A stretch of DNA of 64,000 bases, taken from contig OZ020486.1 of assembly GCA_963971405.1 (NCBI GenBank), forward strand, positions 7,339,419-7,403,418, given 5' to 3'. Made by a program: the position numbers and the translations under genes. Of this stretch, positions 23,812 to 36,600 are shown piece by piece. Position 1 is the first letter of the stretch; every line of letters starts with the position of its first letter. Source of the stretch: Psococerastis gibbosa (lineage: Eukaryota; Arthropoda; Insecta; Psocodea; Psocidae). Below the pieces are notes generated by a model. That model saw only the letters and a list, made by a program, of their open reading frames with translations. It did not search any database and had not been told where the DNA came from.

Positions 23812-24687
23812 GGCTCCAACCATGACGGAAAACATTTTCAAGCAATGCATGGTTCGTTTACGCGAAACACATAACTTCCCTATTCTTTGGCAGCAGAACA
23901 GTGGATAAAATCAACCTTTTCGAGCAATGCATAGTTCCATTACGCGAAATCAACATCTTTGTCATATTTATTGAGTTTTGACGGGCGATAATGGCTGGAG
24001 CCAACATTTACGAACAGTACAGGGTTTGACTATGCGAAATTAGGGATGTGTAATGTGTAACTCGTGGAGTCGACTCACGGTGGCTAGTCAATGGAGTGAC
24101 ACTACACACCGCAGTATTGATCCTGTTCGTAAGTTTGCGATGTAGGTCATATATCTGCTGACTCCACTCCGTAGCAAACTGTGTGGTATGATCAATCGAA
24201 ATCAGGTGGATGATGCAAAATTTAAAAGCGACGCCGGTGTCAGTCCACTCCGGAGTTACACATCACTATGCGAAATCTATAACACTAAGGCCTTGCGAGA
24301 ACTATACCATTAGTCAAGTCGACACTTTCGAGCAATGCTTAGTTCCATTACGCAAAGTACATAATACTCTTAGGGCTGGAGCGGACGATAATGGCTAGAG
24401 TCAAGATTTACGAGCAATACATGGTTCGATTAGAGCGCAGTAGGATATCTAAGCGGTCTGGCTTTCTGAACTCCTTAGTAACCTGTACCAATTTTTCAGG
24501 CAAGCGGCGACACAACTAGGGGATTCAATTAAGTGGAAAAATATCACCCATATTCCATATTAGAGAAGTTGATGCTAGATACACCTAATTAAGCCAAATC
24601 CATAGCAATGCATAGTTCCGATTACGCGAAATCCATTTTGGCGTTTAAGGTACGAGTAACATTTTCGAGTAATGCTTGATTCCAAAA
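23812..24687. repeat. Degenerate ~85-bp repeats resembling the AGO1 3' end
   Basis: Immediately downstream of the AGO1 stop, text matching the final codons and first 3' UTR bases recurs. Landmarks on the plus strand are GCAATGCATAGTTCCATTACGCGAAAT and, upstream of the next unit, CGATAATGGCTRGAGYCAA. Landmark starts are near 23842, 23924, 24013, 24331, 24413, 24604 and the authentic 24669. The spacing is about 82-88 bases where undisturbed. One unit is split by a 228-bp element (24041-24268). Confidence 0.72.
24041..24268. mobile_element. hAT-like MITE, TSD TGCGAAAT
   Basis: A 228-bp element with ends TAGGGATGTGTAA...CTC and, reverse-complemented, TAGTGATGTGTAACTC. It is flanked by the exact 8-bp repeat TGCGAAAT (24033-24040 and 24269-24276). 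An 8-bp duplication and T/CAG-type ends are typical of hAT elements. It interrupts one unit of the AGO1-tail repeat. Confidence 0.85.
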
Positions 24688-27600
24688 TTACGCGAAATAC
24701 ATAACCTTTTTGGTCTCGGGGTGCACGGTAATGGCTCTAGCCATTGCGCCGGGGGTTCTGTCTTCCGAACAGCTGCTTTGATGTGACCCTTCCGCGCTGA
24801 AACAGAATGACTCGTCAGCACTAAAACAAAACAAAAAAATCAAATAAATTAAACGGTGCAGTATTTGGATGGCAGTTGGTGCAGAGGTTCAGCCATTTTT
24901 TTTTTTTTTTTTAAAGAAAGGCAAAACCTTTTAATATATGAGTTTACATAATTTGTTATAGAAAAACCGTACTTGGGGAATTGAAGTCGTAATAATGACG
25001 AAAAGATAAAGGATAATATTACGACAGACCTTTGTACAAGCTTAGTAACGTAGAGTTTGGTGAGAAATGTTTGGTTCAGAATAAGGCGATGCTGCCACTT
25101 CTACGAGGGGCAGTCCAGAATTCCGTAGCTTAGCCAGTAAGGAAAACCGCTAAAAAGACAATACTTATCGTATATTTCAGTGTTTTTTTTTTTTATGAAT
25201 GCAATAGCACCTGAGCTCAGTTCCTTGCCTGACCTTTTTGTAGCCCCTTTCGCCCTAGCAAAGGGACTGCCTCTAGATTTTTTTTTACTCCCTAAGGGTC
25301 TACAAGAAGCCATTATGGAGGATTAAGATAGTTTCTATCGTATTCGACAATACCAGCTTTTCCAACCTCTGAATACACCTTTGGCGGTTTCCCAGAAGTT
25401 TGCCCCCCCCCCCAAAAAAAAAAACTTGTTCAACTCCGAATACCACATTCTATTTATGGGCGCATTTTGAGTGGACGTCTGTGAGGGGAATTATAAACTT
25501 GTAAGATACGTACGAATAACTTATATTGAACATTGGTAACTAAAGGGACAATGTAATGACTAAGAGGTTAGGGGGCAACTTAGTAACTTAGAGTGTCACA
25601 TGATGACGTACTTATTCATTGTTAGGAGGGTACTCGTTCTTGTACGGTGTAATCAGCTCTGTCTGTTCGAACCCAAGATTCGTGTTATATACCTCATGGC
25701 TAAGGATATACGTGACGGAGGACGATACACTATGGCGCCTATTCCACCGACGTCGAATTTGAATGTGAATGTGTTATGACGTGGTAGCAGACCATCATTA
25801 ATAAGTCTCTACCATATTATAACTTAATTTATAATAGATAAGTTAAGTATCTATATAATAGTCTCCTTAACATATGGCAGAGACTTATTAATGATGTCTG
25901 CCACCACGTCATAACACATTCACATTCAAATTCGACGTCGGTGGAATGGCCGCCTATAGACGACTTACAAAACAGAGGTTTAAAAAATTAAAAGCAAGAA
26001 CCAACCCCTAATATGTCCCCAGAGCTATTGGCGAAGGTATACACCGCGTATCCCACCTTGGTGGGTCAGAGACTCAGATTGATTGATACAAAACGGACTA
26101 ACGCTTACCGCCATGACCATGGGCATGGGCAGACAAATCAGACAACATCGAACAATCAAGAATGTAAACAAACCGGCGCAGGTCGCAGTAAAAATCCCTT
26201 GCGGCTTTGGCCGATCAGCAGCCTGATTTATTTAATCCACTCGTAAACAAGATAATTTTATAATGGAAAGTGCTATTCAAAATTTGTTTGTTTACAGTTA
26301 TAATCCTAGGGTATTTATTTAACCCCGGTATTATAAACGTCTCGATCAGACTGTTGGTGTAGGGAGATTCCGCAGACCCTGCTTTTCCTCTACGCTACCT
26401 ACGCTATGTACATATGTAATAAAAAATAAAACATACTTCATTATTTTCCCGACCACAACATCAACACACAAAACACTCTTGTGTTCCAAACAATGGCGAC
26501 TGTGAACCTTTACTTATTAAATTATTTTTACTTTGACTGGACGTCATCTTCAAATCGTTGATTTGTCGTAAAAAGTGTTGATAGCCATTATCGTAGATAA
26601 TAACACGGGCTTTCAGTCAGATCATCCTCATCATTCCTCTGCGACCAATATTAACTGAGATATGAATTATGTAACGTTTCAATCGACCGCCATCTTGTAA
26701 CTAAATAGTGGATCTAGCTGGTTAACGAACTCGATCAAGACATTTGTATAATCAATTTTTGTGCCAAGTTTTATCAAAATCGGATAATATTTACGGAAGT
26801 TAGGTTTCCTAAAATCGATATACATAAATACATACAACATATTGAACGGAGGGTGGTTTTAGGCTCAGGGGGTCATGAAATGAAAAGTTGTGAAGAAATT
26901 TTCCGAAAGTCGAACATTGGTCGCCATCTCAATAGGTAGATGAATCTCCCTAAAGGACTTAATGTTGCGTATACGGGTACAGCACTTCAACAACAGGTGC
27001 TTCGTTTTGCTATACCTTCATCCCTCCCGCATATTATTTCGCTAAGCCTAAGGCCACAATGCAAGGCGTCTGATTTGTGCTTGTATTTTCTGTTCTACGC
27101 ACTGTAAGGTAACCAACCACTTTTCTTTAGAGGCATATTTGTTAGCATGCCTATTATTTACAATTGGAGGGGCTGTTTTTTTGGAATAGTTGGAACATAG
27201 CGTGTTTGAAAGGCGATACGGCTGGTTACAGTAGATCGCCGCTGGGGCGTGCATGTCCAAATGTTAATGTTATCTTGTGTGTTTTCTTTAACAACAAATA
27301 TATTTGCATTTAATGTGGAGGAATATTAAAGAAGCCATAGTAGAGTTCAGAAGAAAACTAAAGAAAAATCTAGAGAAATATCTGCAAGTGAAGGAAATGA
27401 TGTGGGACGGTAGCCTTAACCGTTTCCGATATTCATGTAAAGTTACTCGATGCGGATAGTCCAGAAATTTTTGTTATTGAACGCCTATTGTCTTCACTAT
27501 GAATCAATGGAGACAATTTCTACTCTATTCTAATGCGATTTGTTTAAAGTAAATGCACATACCTGTCGTGCTCCTTTTCGACGAGATGATACCTGGCTCT

Positions 27601-30600
27601 GAAAGCGACCAGGTGGGCGTAGTACGCAGGCGCGGGAATGGATACGGACCGGGTACATCTGACGTACGTGTGACACAGCTGATACGTCAGACACTGCAGC
27701 TCGTCAGAGTCGAACTGATTGTCGTCCCATAGCACATGGTAGTGACTCGGCCGTGAGGTTCCCTGTCGAAACAAATAAGCCAATGTTAACTGCAGTGCTA
27801 TTTAGACCTGATGCACAAAGGCAGATTCTCTATCTTCCAGCCGATCTGCTATCTTTCTAATTAACAGATGCTCTGAATGTCCAAACTACATACAGCAATC
27901 TAAAGCAACATTCCTGCAAAATTAGTAGTAGCCCATTTATACAAAGTGATGTTTTGAGCGACAAAGTATAAGGTAATGTTGCTGTTAGTTTATTTACATA
28001 GGGAGAAGTGTCTTTTTATGATATGAACATTTGAATGAATGAATGAATTTGGGGCACTCAACCGAAGACGGACAGAACAGGACTGTGTGGAAACGCTGCC
28101 GTCGTGCCGCCAACCCTCCATGAGTAAAAGTAATAGTAGGGGAGCCCGCGATGCTAAATGGGGATTTACTCGAGCGTCATAGAGACATATTGGGTTGCAA
28201 AGCATAGATGATAAAAGAATTTTTTTTATATAATGTATACCTCTTCAGCGGTGGAGTAAGCGGCTATAGACATTCAAAAATGTAAAAAAAAAAAAACTGT
28301 TGCGTGGACATACTCGAGCGCGTCAGATATTGATATATATGGTTCATCAATATGTCCTAGACGTGCTGTATAATAATCAGACGATTATCTGGAGGGATCT
28401 GCCTAATCAGACAATTAAAAGAAAAAAAAATTCTTCGATTTTTTAAAATCATTGAACTTAATTATTTGAAAAGCTCAGGAATTATTAAATATAATATTAT
28501 ATTCATATTAATAATATTAAATAGTAAATATTTGTAAACTTTAATTTTCATAACTTTTATTAAAAATAACAAAATTAGCCAAAACGTTGGAAATACGCTG
28601 TAAATAATATCATGGCGTCATGGCAACAGAACTCAAAGTGGGGGCGCAGTGAGAAATATAGGCATCACGCAGCTGCATATCTTTAAAGTCCTCCCGTTTC
28701 TTTAAGTCACACTCAAATGGTCAGATTAGTGAAATATACTCTACTTAACATGTAATGAACTTACCATACCTTACTTAATCTGACGCGCTCGAGTAAATCC
28801 CGAAATCCCCGCTTGGACTCCCCTACTATAAGTAGAACTGTCTTTTTATGAGAATTCTAACTGGCTAAGGCCCGGTCTCACTATAGCTTGAAAAGTATTA
28901 GTGAGAAATAATTATCATGTTCCAATGCATGGCGAGACTTCAAGCAGTGATGGGATAAGCCGTTAAAAATGGGACATGTAAACACAGAACAAGTTTGTAT
29001 TATATTACATCGCTGTGTATAAATGGACTCAAAATTAGAAAATGCCCCCCCCCCCCCTATTTGTCCTACCAAATGAAAGGAACTTTTTTATTGGTTGATA
29101 TTGCAGTTATTATTATTTCCTCTTCATAAGCCCACCTGAATGCCCTGGTGACTGCACAGATAGAAGTCAAACTCCGTAGGATGTGTAATGCCGACGTCGA
29201 CGGTAGTCCCGGCGGGGATGTTCCCGCTCTTGCCTGACTGCTCCTTCTTGTCGGCACAGAAGAGCCGCGTGTGATGTCGCTTCTGGACCACGATGAACGT
29301 GATCCCGGGCTTGTAGTCGGGCTCCAGCTTGATGCAAGCCTCACGGACCGCAGTCAGCTCGTGTTGCAATACCTACGAAAAAATAAAAGCAAATTATTCG
29401 TTATGTTCCGGACCGAACCGAGAAAAAATAGGTCGAACCGAACCGGACCCTCCACCATGGGCCATTGCATAAGGAGGCAAAACATTACGTCCGTGGTAAA
29501 CCTAAAATCACAGTTTTGTGACTTTCATCGGACTTTTGACAGATGCAAAAGTGGCGTGCCTACCATTTCTTGTACAGAGAGGCATCAACGTGGCTCAAGG
29601 CTCTGATGGGTGGGGTGTAATGCTAATTGCCATACGTTAACTATGGGGAGGCGCTGCACCAATCAGAGGAGGGCATTTAGTCATGTTGGATTTCTATACA
29701 ACAGTTTCTCGTAGCGACAGGGCGCACGTAGTGCTCAGAATATTTAGGACATGTAGAGTAGTTCACCATAAAGGTAGTTGCGCTTTCTGGCCATGCTTCA
29801 GATGGCAGGTACGGCCTTCCTAGTTGAGTGTAAGAGAAGGCTTTGTGGCCCCGCTAGCTTTAACTTGGTTATTAGCTAGAGCTGCTCAAATGTTGTGAAT
29901 ATTATTTTTCAAAGTTTTGTGGTACACAAGTCAGCCGATTAGGCCGCAGCAGGCTTTGCCTGTTTACCATAGCTAAAAAAACACAGCCATTCCTCCCATA
30001 TTCCATCCAGTCAACCACTACGCGATTCGCAGGTGTTAAGTCTCCTCAAATTGCTGTGCTTCACCAAATTTTATCCCCACTAGAACAAATGCCATTTATA
30101 ACTTACATGGAGGAACTGGCCCTCAGAGACTCCGTCGCGGTACATGATGAGCCGATGAGGTTTGTAGCCACCTGTGGCCTTGTAGAACATAACTAGCAGC
30201 TCCCGCACCATCGAACTCAGCTCCTGAATTATTTCCTGTCTATGTTGCTGCACTCTGTAAGGTAACAACCCAATATCATCATTGCTACTAGTGCCTTAAT
30301 TGCTACCAAACTTTGGGTTCATCACGAGTATATATTCTGGATTTAAAAGCTCTGAAGAACGCGACAGATTAGGACACCGTCATATCAAACAAAGGGAGGA
30401 CCTGAGTTGTATTTTACATTTTAAATGAAATAGCACGTCAGTAAATAAATGAATAATAGAATCAATAAGGGGATCCTATTTTGTCACCCACTAAGATATA
30501 CTGTGATGACAAGGTCCTCATAAGAACTTAACGTACTTTATACTAATTACGACGCTCAGTTTGGCGACAATGGCCACAAACAAATGAAAAGATAAACAAC

Positions 30601-33600
30601 AAGCACAAATCCCGTCAATCAACGAGAAGGGATAGGATCAGGAATGATGCGATTAGAGAATCCAACGGTGGTGATGATAGCTAGGGGATGACAATGGTTC
30701 GGGTATAAAGGGAATAGATAACAGCCCATGCGCGAAATGGCTGCAAGATAAAATAGAAAGGACACGAAGGAGAGGAATGAGGAGAAATTGAAACCAGATT
30801 GAAGAAGATTTCAGAAGTGGGACCGGAACAGGAGGATGTGTTGAATAATCGAAAGTATAAGAACTCAACAGGAAGGAGAGGAGGAGGAGGCGTGGCCAAC
30901 AGCCATACCAAGTTGAATCCACCAGAACAGAGCCTGTTCAACTGAAGCGTACTTGGTAGGGTGCACAGAGCAGGGGAACATGGTGGCCGAATTAATCGTA
31001 AGACTGTCCTTTGTTCCCCAAGTGGTTTGTGATCCACTATAATCAGGAGGCCTGCGCAGCGCTGGGAAATTGGTCATTGGAGCAAATGGGCTTCATGAAT
31101 GATTGGTGCAAAACCACAGAGTCGACTTCAGAAGATTTGTGTGAGCTGGCGTGTCGAGGGGAAGCCCGTGCACCGGTGTCCAGTCAGCTTCACGCCAGTC
31201 TCAGAAATCTTTTGAAGTAAACTCTGTTGTGGTTTTCCAACTACTCATTTGCTATAATGGCCAATTTCACAGAGCGCCACTGGCATCGCGATCGTCCATT
31301 TATACTGAGCCTTAGGCTATATAAATGTTAGCTTACCTGACAGTGGCAGCGTATCTGCTCGGGTGCGCGTCCATGGAGCCCACAACCGCAGCTATCGAGG
31401 GCTTCTTGTTGTCACCGGCTGGGGGATGGGTTACATCTGCCCCAAGGAATATCACAGGTTCGTTGAATACCTGAAAAGTAAAAATGCACTTTTATCATCA
31501 TGTACTATCATTATCGCCCTAATAGTTCAGTATTATAGTATAATTATACTCGATCCGTTTCATTTCATGTGTTTTAGAGCAAATCGCTCACACCATTAAT
31601 AAAAAGCTAGAGATGAAAGGCGTGAAATATTCTTGTTATGTTATTACAAACCTTAGGCCTGATATTTGGTACTAAAATGGAATTGATCCCGCCGAGTTTG
31701 ACGTTGATTTTGAGGCAAAGATTGGACAACGTCTGCGGGGACGTTTTATTGACATTTTTGGCTTGAACACATTGCGTTGCCATCCCCAGCACCGTGTCGC
31801 CCACCCTTTTAACTTCCGCTGAAACAAAAATTAAACACTTATTTTAATTTTCTGCTGCTCACCACAACATCCCAAATAGAGCAGTGGTCAAGAGAGATGT
31901 TTTAGGGGATTCATCTACCTATTGAGACGGCGACCAATGTTCGACTCCCGGATAATTTCTTCACAACTTTTCATTTCATGACCCCCTGAGTCTAAAACCA
32001 CCCTCCGTTCAAAATGTTATCCATATACATCATAATAATAATAATTCTTTATTTTTTCCAACATGTACAGTATATCGATTTTAGGAAACACTAACTTCCA
32101 TAGACGTTATCCGATTTTGCTGAATCTTGGCACAAAAATCATACAAATGTCTTGATCAAGTTCGTTAACCAGCTAGATCCGCCATTTTGTTCCAAGATGA
32201 CGGCCGATTAAAACCTTACATAACTCATACCTCAGTTAATATTGGTCGAAGATGAATGAAATAAAATCTGGCTGAAAGCCCGTATTATTAGCTACGATAA
32301 TGGAGATCACCACTTTTTACGACAAATCAAGATGGCGTCCAGTCAAAGTGAAAATAATATGTGTAAATGTTCATAGTCGTCACTGTGGTTCGAAATTTGG
32401 ATCAAAAGAGTGTTTTGTGTGTTGATGTTGTGGTCGGAAAATGAATGAAGTAATTTTGTATTTTTAATTAGATAGGGACATAGTCTAGGTAGCATAGAGG
32501 AAAAGGGTCTGAGCTTGCATGGAATCTCCCTACACCTGATCGGCCCGAGCCGAAAGGGATTTTTTATAGTATAACTTCAGAGTGTGACTATATAATATAT
32601 ACAGTATATATGTATATATAGCCTACGCCTGACCTCTCCACATAACAAGAGACAACAAATCAGACCAGAAGTGAGTTTAGCAATCATACGACGAAATGTC
32701 CTAATTAAAATCAAACATGTCCTGTAAACTGTCAAATCAATTGCTTCGAAACTTACCGTAGACGGGCGTTTTTCCAGGAAGAACTACTACGATGAGTTGG
32801 AGAGCTTGAAATGACGTTTTGAGGTACCGGAACATGGGCTCAACTTGGTCTGGTCCCGTGGCATACTTGCAGAAACAAGGCTGACCGACAATTGGCATTC
32901 CTGCGTCGTTACTTATCTTTTGCAACTGCTGCGTGAAATTCCTGAAACCACAAACAGCAAAACCTCATAGCTTATGGCCTATGTGACATAGGGTAACCAG
33001 ACTTTTGAAAAAAGGAAATCGGAAGTCAATACTGATGGAAACTTGAAAGGGAAGTTCTGTCCATCATAAAAAAAAATCATTAGATTTTGGTATTTGTGAT
33101 AAATCAAATCAGTATATGAGGAGCATATGTATACAAAAGGCAATTTGTCATTTGAAACGGTAAATGCAGGAGACAAGAAATTTATAAATTCTAAATGCTT
33201 CTACAATATGGTATGTAATATTTTAATTAATATTCTTTCATAATAAACGGCCCAGGTTAACGGTAGAAGCAAAAGTTCGCCAAGACTTTGGTAGGAGCAA
33301 CTGCAACTGAAGCACAGAATCGCAAGGAGTGGAAGAGAGCCTGCCCTCCGTATCGCTGACCCCTCGTAGGTATATAAGCGAGGAAAAAAAGTAAGTATTC
33401 TTTGATAGTTTAGACTTTCTTGTAGCAGTCAATGCGACGATTCCAGTGATACCACCAACTCAAAAATTACTATCTGACCTAGATAGATATATAGATAGAT
33501 CTCCTGATTCCCTAATAATATGGTGCTCATCGACATCGCTTATGTGACGAGATTGGTACAGCAACACAACCAGCTAACATGTGCGAGACCGATTTGTTTG

Positions 33601-36600
33601 CATAAAGGCAACATTTAATTGAATGAACAACGAGGACAAGTAGGTTGAGCATCCGACTTCCTTGCTCGGTCGCTAGGATTGGTGCCTTCTATTATGGTGA
33701 TAAGGGAGCAATTAGTCCTACTATCTTCCCTTGGATAATACATGCTCAGGGGGATATTTATTGTTTCTCATCACATGGCCGAAGTATGTTAGTTTCCGTT
33801 TCTTAACCGTCAGCAGCAACTCTGCTTCTGTATCAATTTGCCACATGTCCTCGGCATTAGGGACACGATCTCTCCAAGATATGAGCAGCATCCGTATTTC
33901 CTCATTTCAAATGCACGGATTCTGTTCTCCAAAGCTTGTGTCAACGTCCATCTCTCCATATGTATACTAAATAGAACGATTGGGAATACATAACATTTCA
34001 CCATTCTCAATCAAACCAGAACTGTAGATGTACCAACCTGAGCGCATCCTCGCGGACAGTCCTCTGCGGAGCGAAGCAGGCAATGGCCCACACACGGATC
34101 TCGATCCCAGTGAAGAACTGCTTGCCGCGCATGTCCCACACACCGGATATAGGCATCGCCTGCTGCTTCGTCTGGAAGTTCCGGTTCCCAAACTCCTCAC
34201 TGATGACCATGTGAGAGGCCCGGCCGCCGTACTGGAGCTTGGGCGGCGGCAGCACTCGTCCGCGCACCTCCATCATGCTATTCGATATCGTCAGACCAAA
34301 TTCCTGCAAAGGAAAAGTAATGTGGTGATGTCAACATTGATTTTACAGGTATATTATTACTAACAGTGGTTTTGAATGGATGACAACAGGTGTGCCAGGA
34401 AATGGCAGGAAGAAGGAACCGAGGGAACACGAAGGGGAAGACCATCGAAGAGATACAGAAAGAGACAGATACAGATTGAGGACGATTTCAGGACAGAGGG
34501 ACTAGTACCAGAGGAAGCGTTGAATAAGCAGAGATAGGTGGGAGGACAGCAGCCTCACGCACGGCAACTGCAGCTGATTATGGACAATAAATCCAAAATG
34601 GTGGGCCTCACTCTAATTTTTCCTATATGTTGTCAGTAGATGAAGTGAGACTAGCACCGGAGGATGATGTCTTCACCACTGTCCAGGGTTCAATCAGTGA
34701 CCCTGATATACATAGCAAATGAGATATCGTATTTGCTTACGTCGGCCATGTTGCAATGACGTTTTTCGATTACTTTGTTCTCATAAGGCGGGGATTCCAC
34801 CGACCGGCTAGGGCTAAATACAAATACGGTGACGTGGTAGCAGACATTCAAGACTTAGGCGGGGTTTCCACCGACCTCGCATTGCAGAATGCAAATGACA
34901 TTGACGGAAATGTTTGTTTTCCTCTATTCCATAGTTAAAATTGATCAATGATCATACAGTAAAATCACAAACAAAAATGATCATACAGTAAAATCACAAA
35001 CAAACTAAAATTAAAAAATGGCATCATGGGATATGTACAAAAGTACAAACATTTTAATTTATTTCTACAAAAAGAAAAATTCTAATTTCCGTCAATGTCA
35101 TTTGCATTCTGCCATGCGAGGTCAGTGGAAACCCCGCCTGAATGTTCACTAGTATGGGGGTATCGTGCTTATACTTGTGCGAGTCTAAAAGTAAATACAC
35201 AAGCACTATTAAGTTACTTAGTGAGGCGACTGAAGAGGCTGATCGAATACATTAATTAATTAGTTTGTATACGATTAATCATTGTCGCCATACCTCCATC
35301 CAGAAAGGCGTCAAACTAAAAATGCTAATTATTAGTTTTGGCATCCCTGACGGCAAAGGTTAGGTTAGGTTCATTGCTAAAGGCGTTTCCCTAGCACACT
35401 ACTATACTAACGACCGAAAAGAATATTTTAGTGTCTAATTCGAGCGATTATTACTAACCTATTGGGAAGAAAAATTTAGTCTTCTTGTGGTGAAAAATGG
35501 TTTGGGAATATAGTAGATTCAATGATAATAAAAAGAAATAGAGGGCACATAAGCTAAGCATTGCCGATTGCGGTGAAACATAGGGGGAAATGGCAAAGGA
35601 AGCGTTTCAAGGTCGTAAGGTACCAATATGAAGTAAGTTCTGCACACTTCCAGCGTTAGTACACCCAAGTAGGGATATACACTTATGTACATAATTACCT
35701 GAACATATTCGTCGTTATTGAAGTCCGCCCTTCTGACCAAATTATTAATTTCTCGTTCTCGATCAGGAGCCGAGCGGGCTGTAGCCTTGATCATTGTACT
35801 AGTTTGCATATCCGTCAGCTTCTTTATACACCTGAAACACCACAACATTTTTCAACATTGATGCTAAGTTTCTGAAATTACTGTTTTTGGATAGAAACTA
35901 CATCCAACAAAAGTAGTAGTTATTCATAAGTTCGGTAAGTAGATAGAGGTTTTTTCATTATGTTCATATTCAATGCTTAGATCTGCAACCGGTGAACTAG
36001 TTCCTGAGCAGGACCCATTTTCCGGAAACTCCTCACATTTCACCCCCTAGCCCCTAGCTCGATAACGGTGAATTTTCGGTAGCACCATATAGGGTAATTC
36101 TTGCTCCAATCTGACCTGGGAACATGCCCTAGGAGTTTCTCGTCGTTCGCCTTAAACACCCTGTATATCATGTATCAAAAAGCGCCGAAAAATGTCTTCT
36201 GTTATTATTGACAGCTCTACAATTGCTATTTCATGAGATGTTTAATTTTTACACTTGTAACTCTTTTCCCCCTACGATTGTCTCTAAACGATTTGTACCT
36301 TTGGCCGGCGACTATGTTGCACACCTCCAGAGGTAGGTACGTGTGCTTGTGTTCCTGGCCCACCTGCAGACACGGCAAATGTGGATACCTGAGTTTCATC
36401 TTGTACTTATCTAAGAAATACTTGGCCACCGTACATTCCACAGTCTGTCCATTCTCCAATTGCAATGGGAAACTGAAACACAAAAACACAGTTCTATAAT
36501 AAAAATAACATAGTTTGTTTGATTTGCCACCAAGCCTCAGCATCCATTTTTACCCTTTATTAAGGTAAAAATTAATTTTAAAAAAAAAATTCAGACATCC

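Noticed and set aside
30653..31077. Several overlapping minus-strand ORFs
   Set aside because: They are antisense readings of LINE-tail and dispersed-repeat DNA in an AGO1 intron.
34028..34363. Plus-strand ORF of 111 codons
   Set aside because: Shadow of AGO1 exon 9 on the opposite strand.
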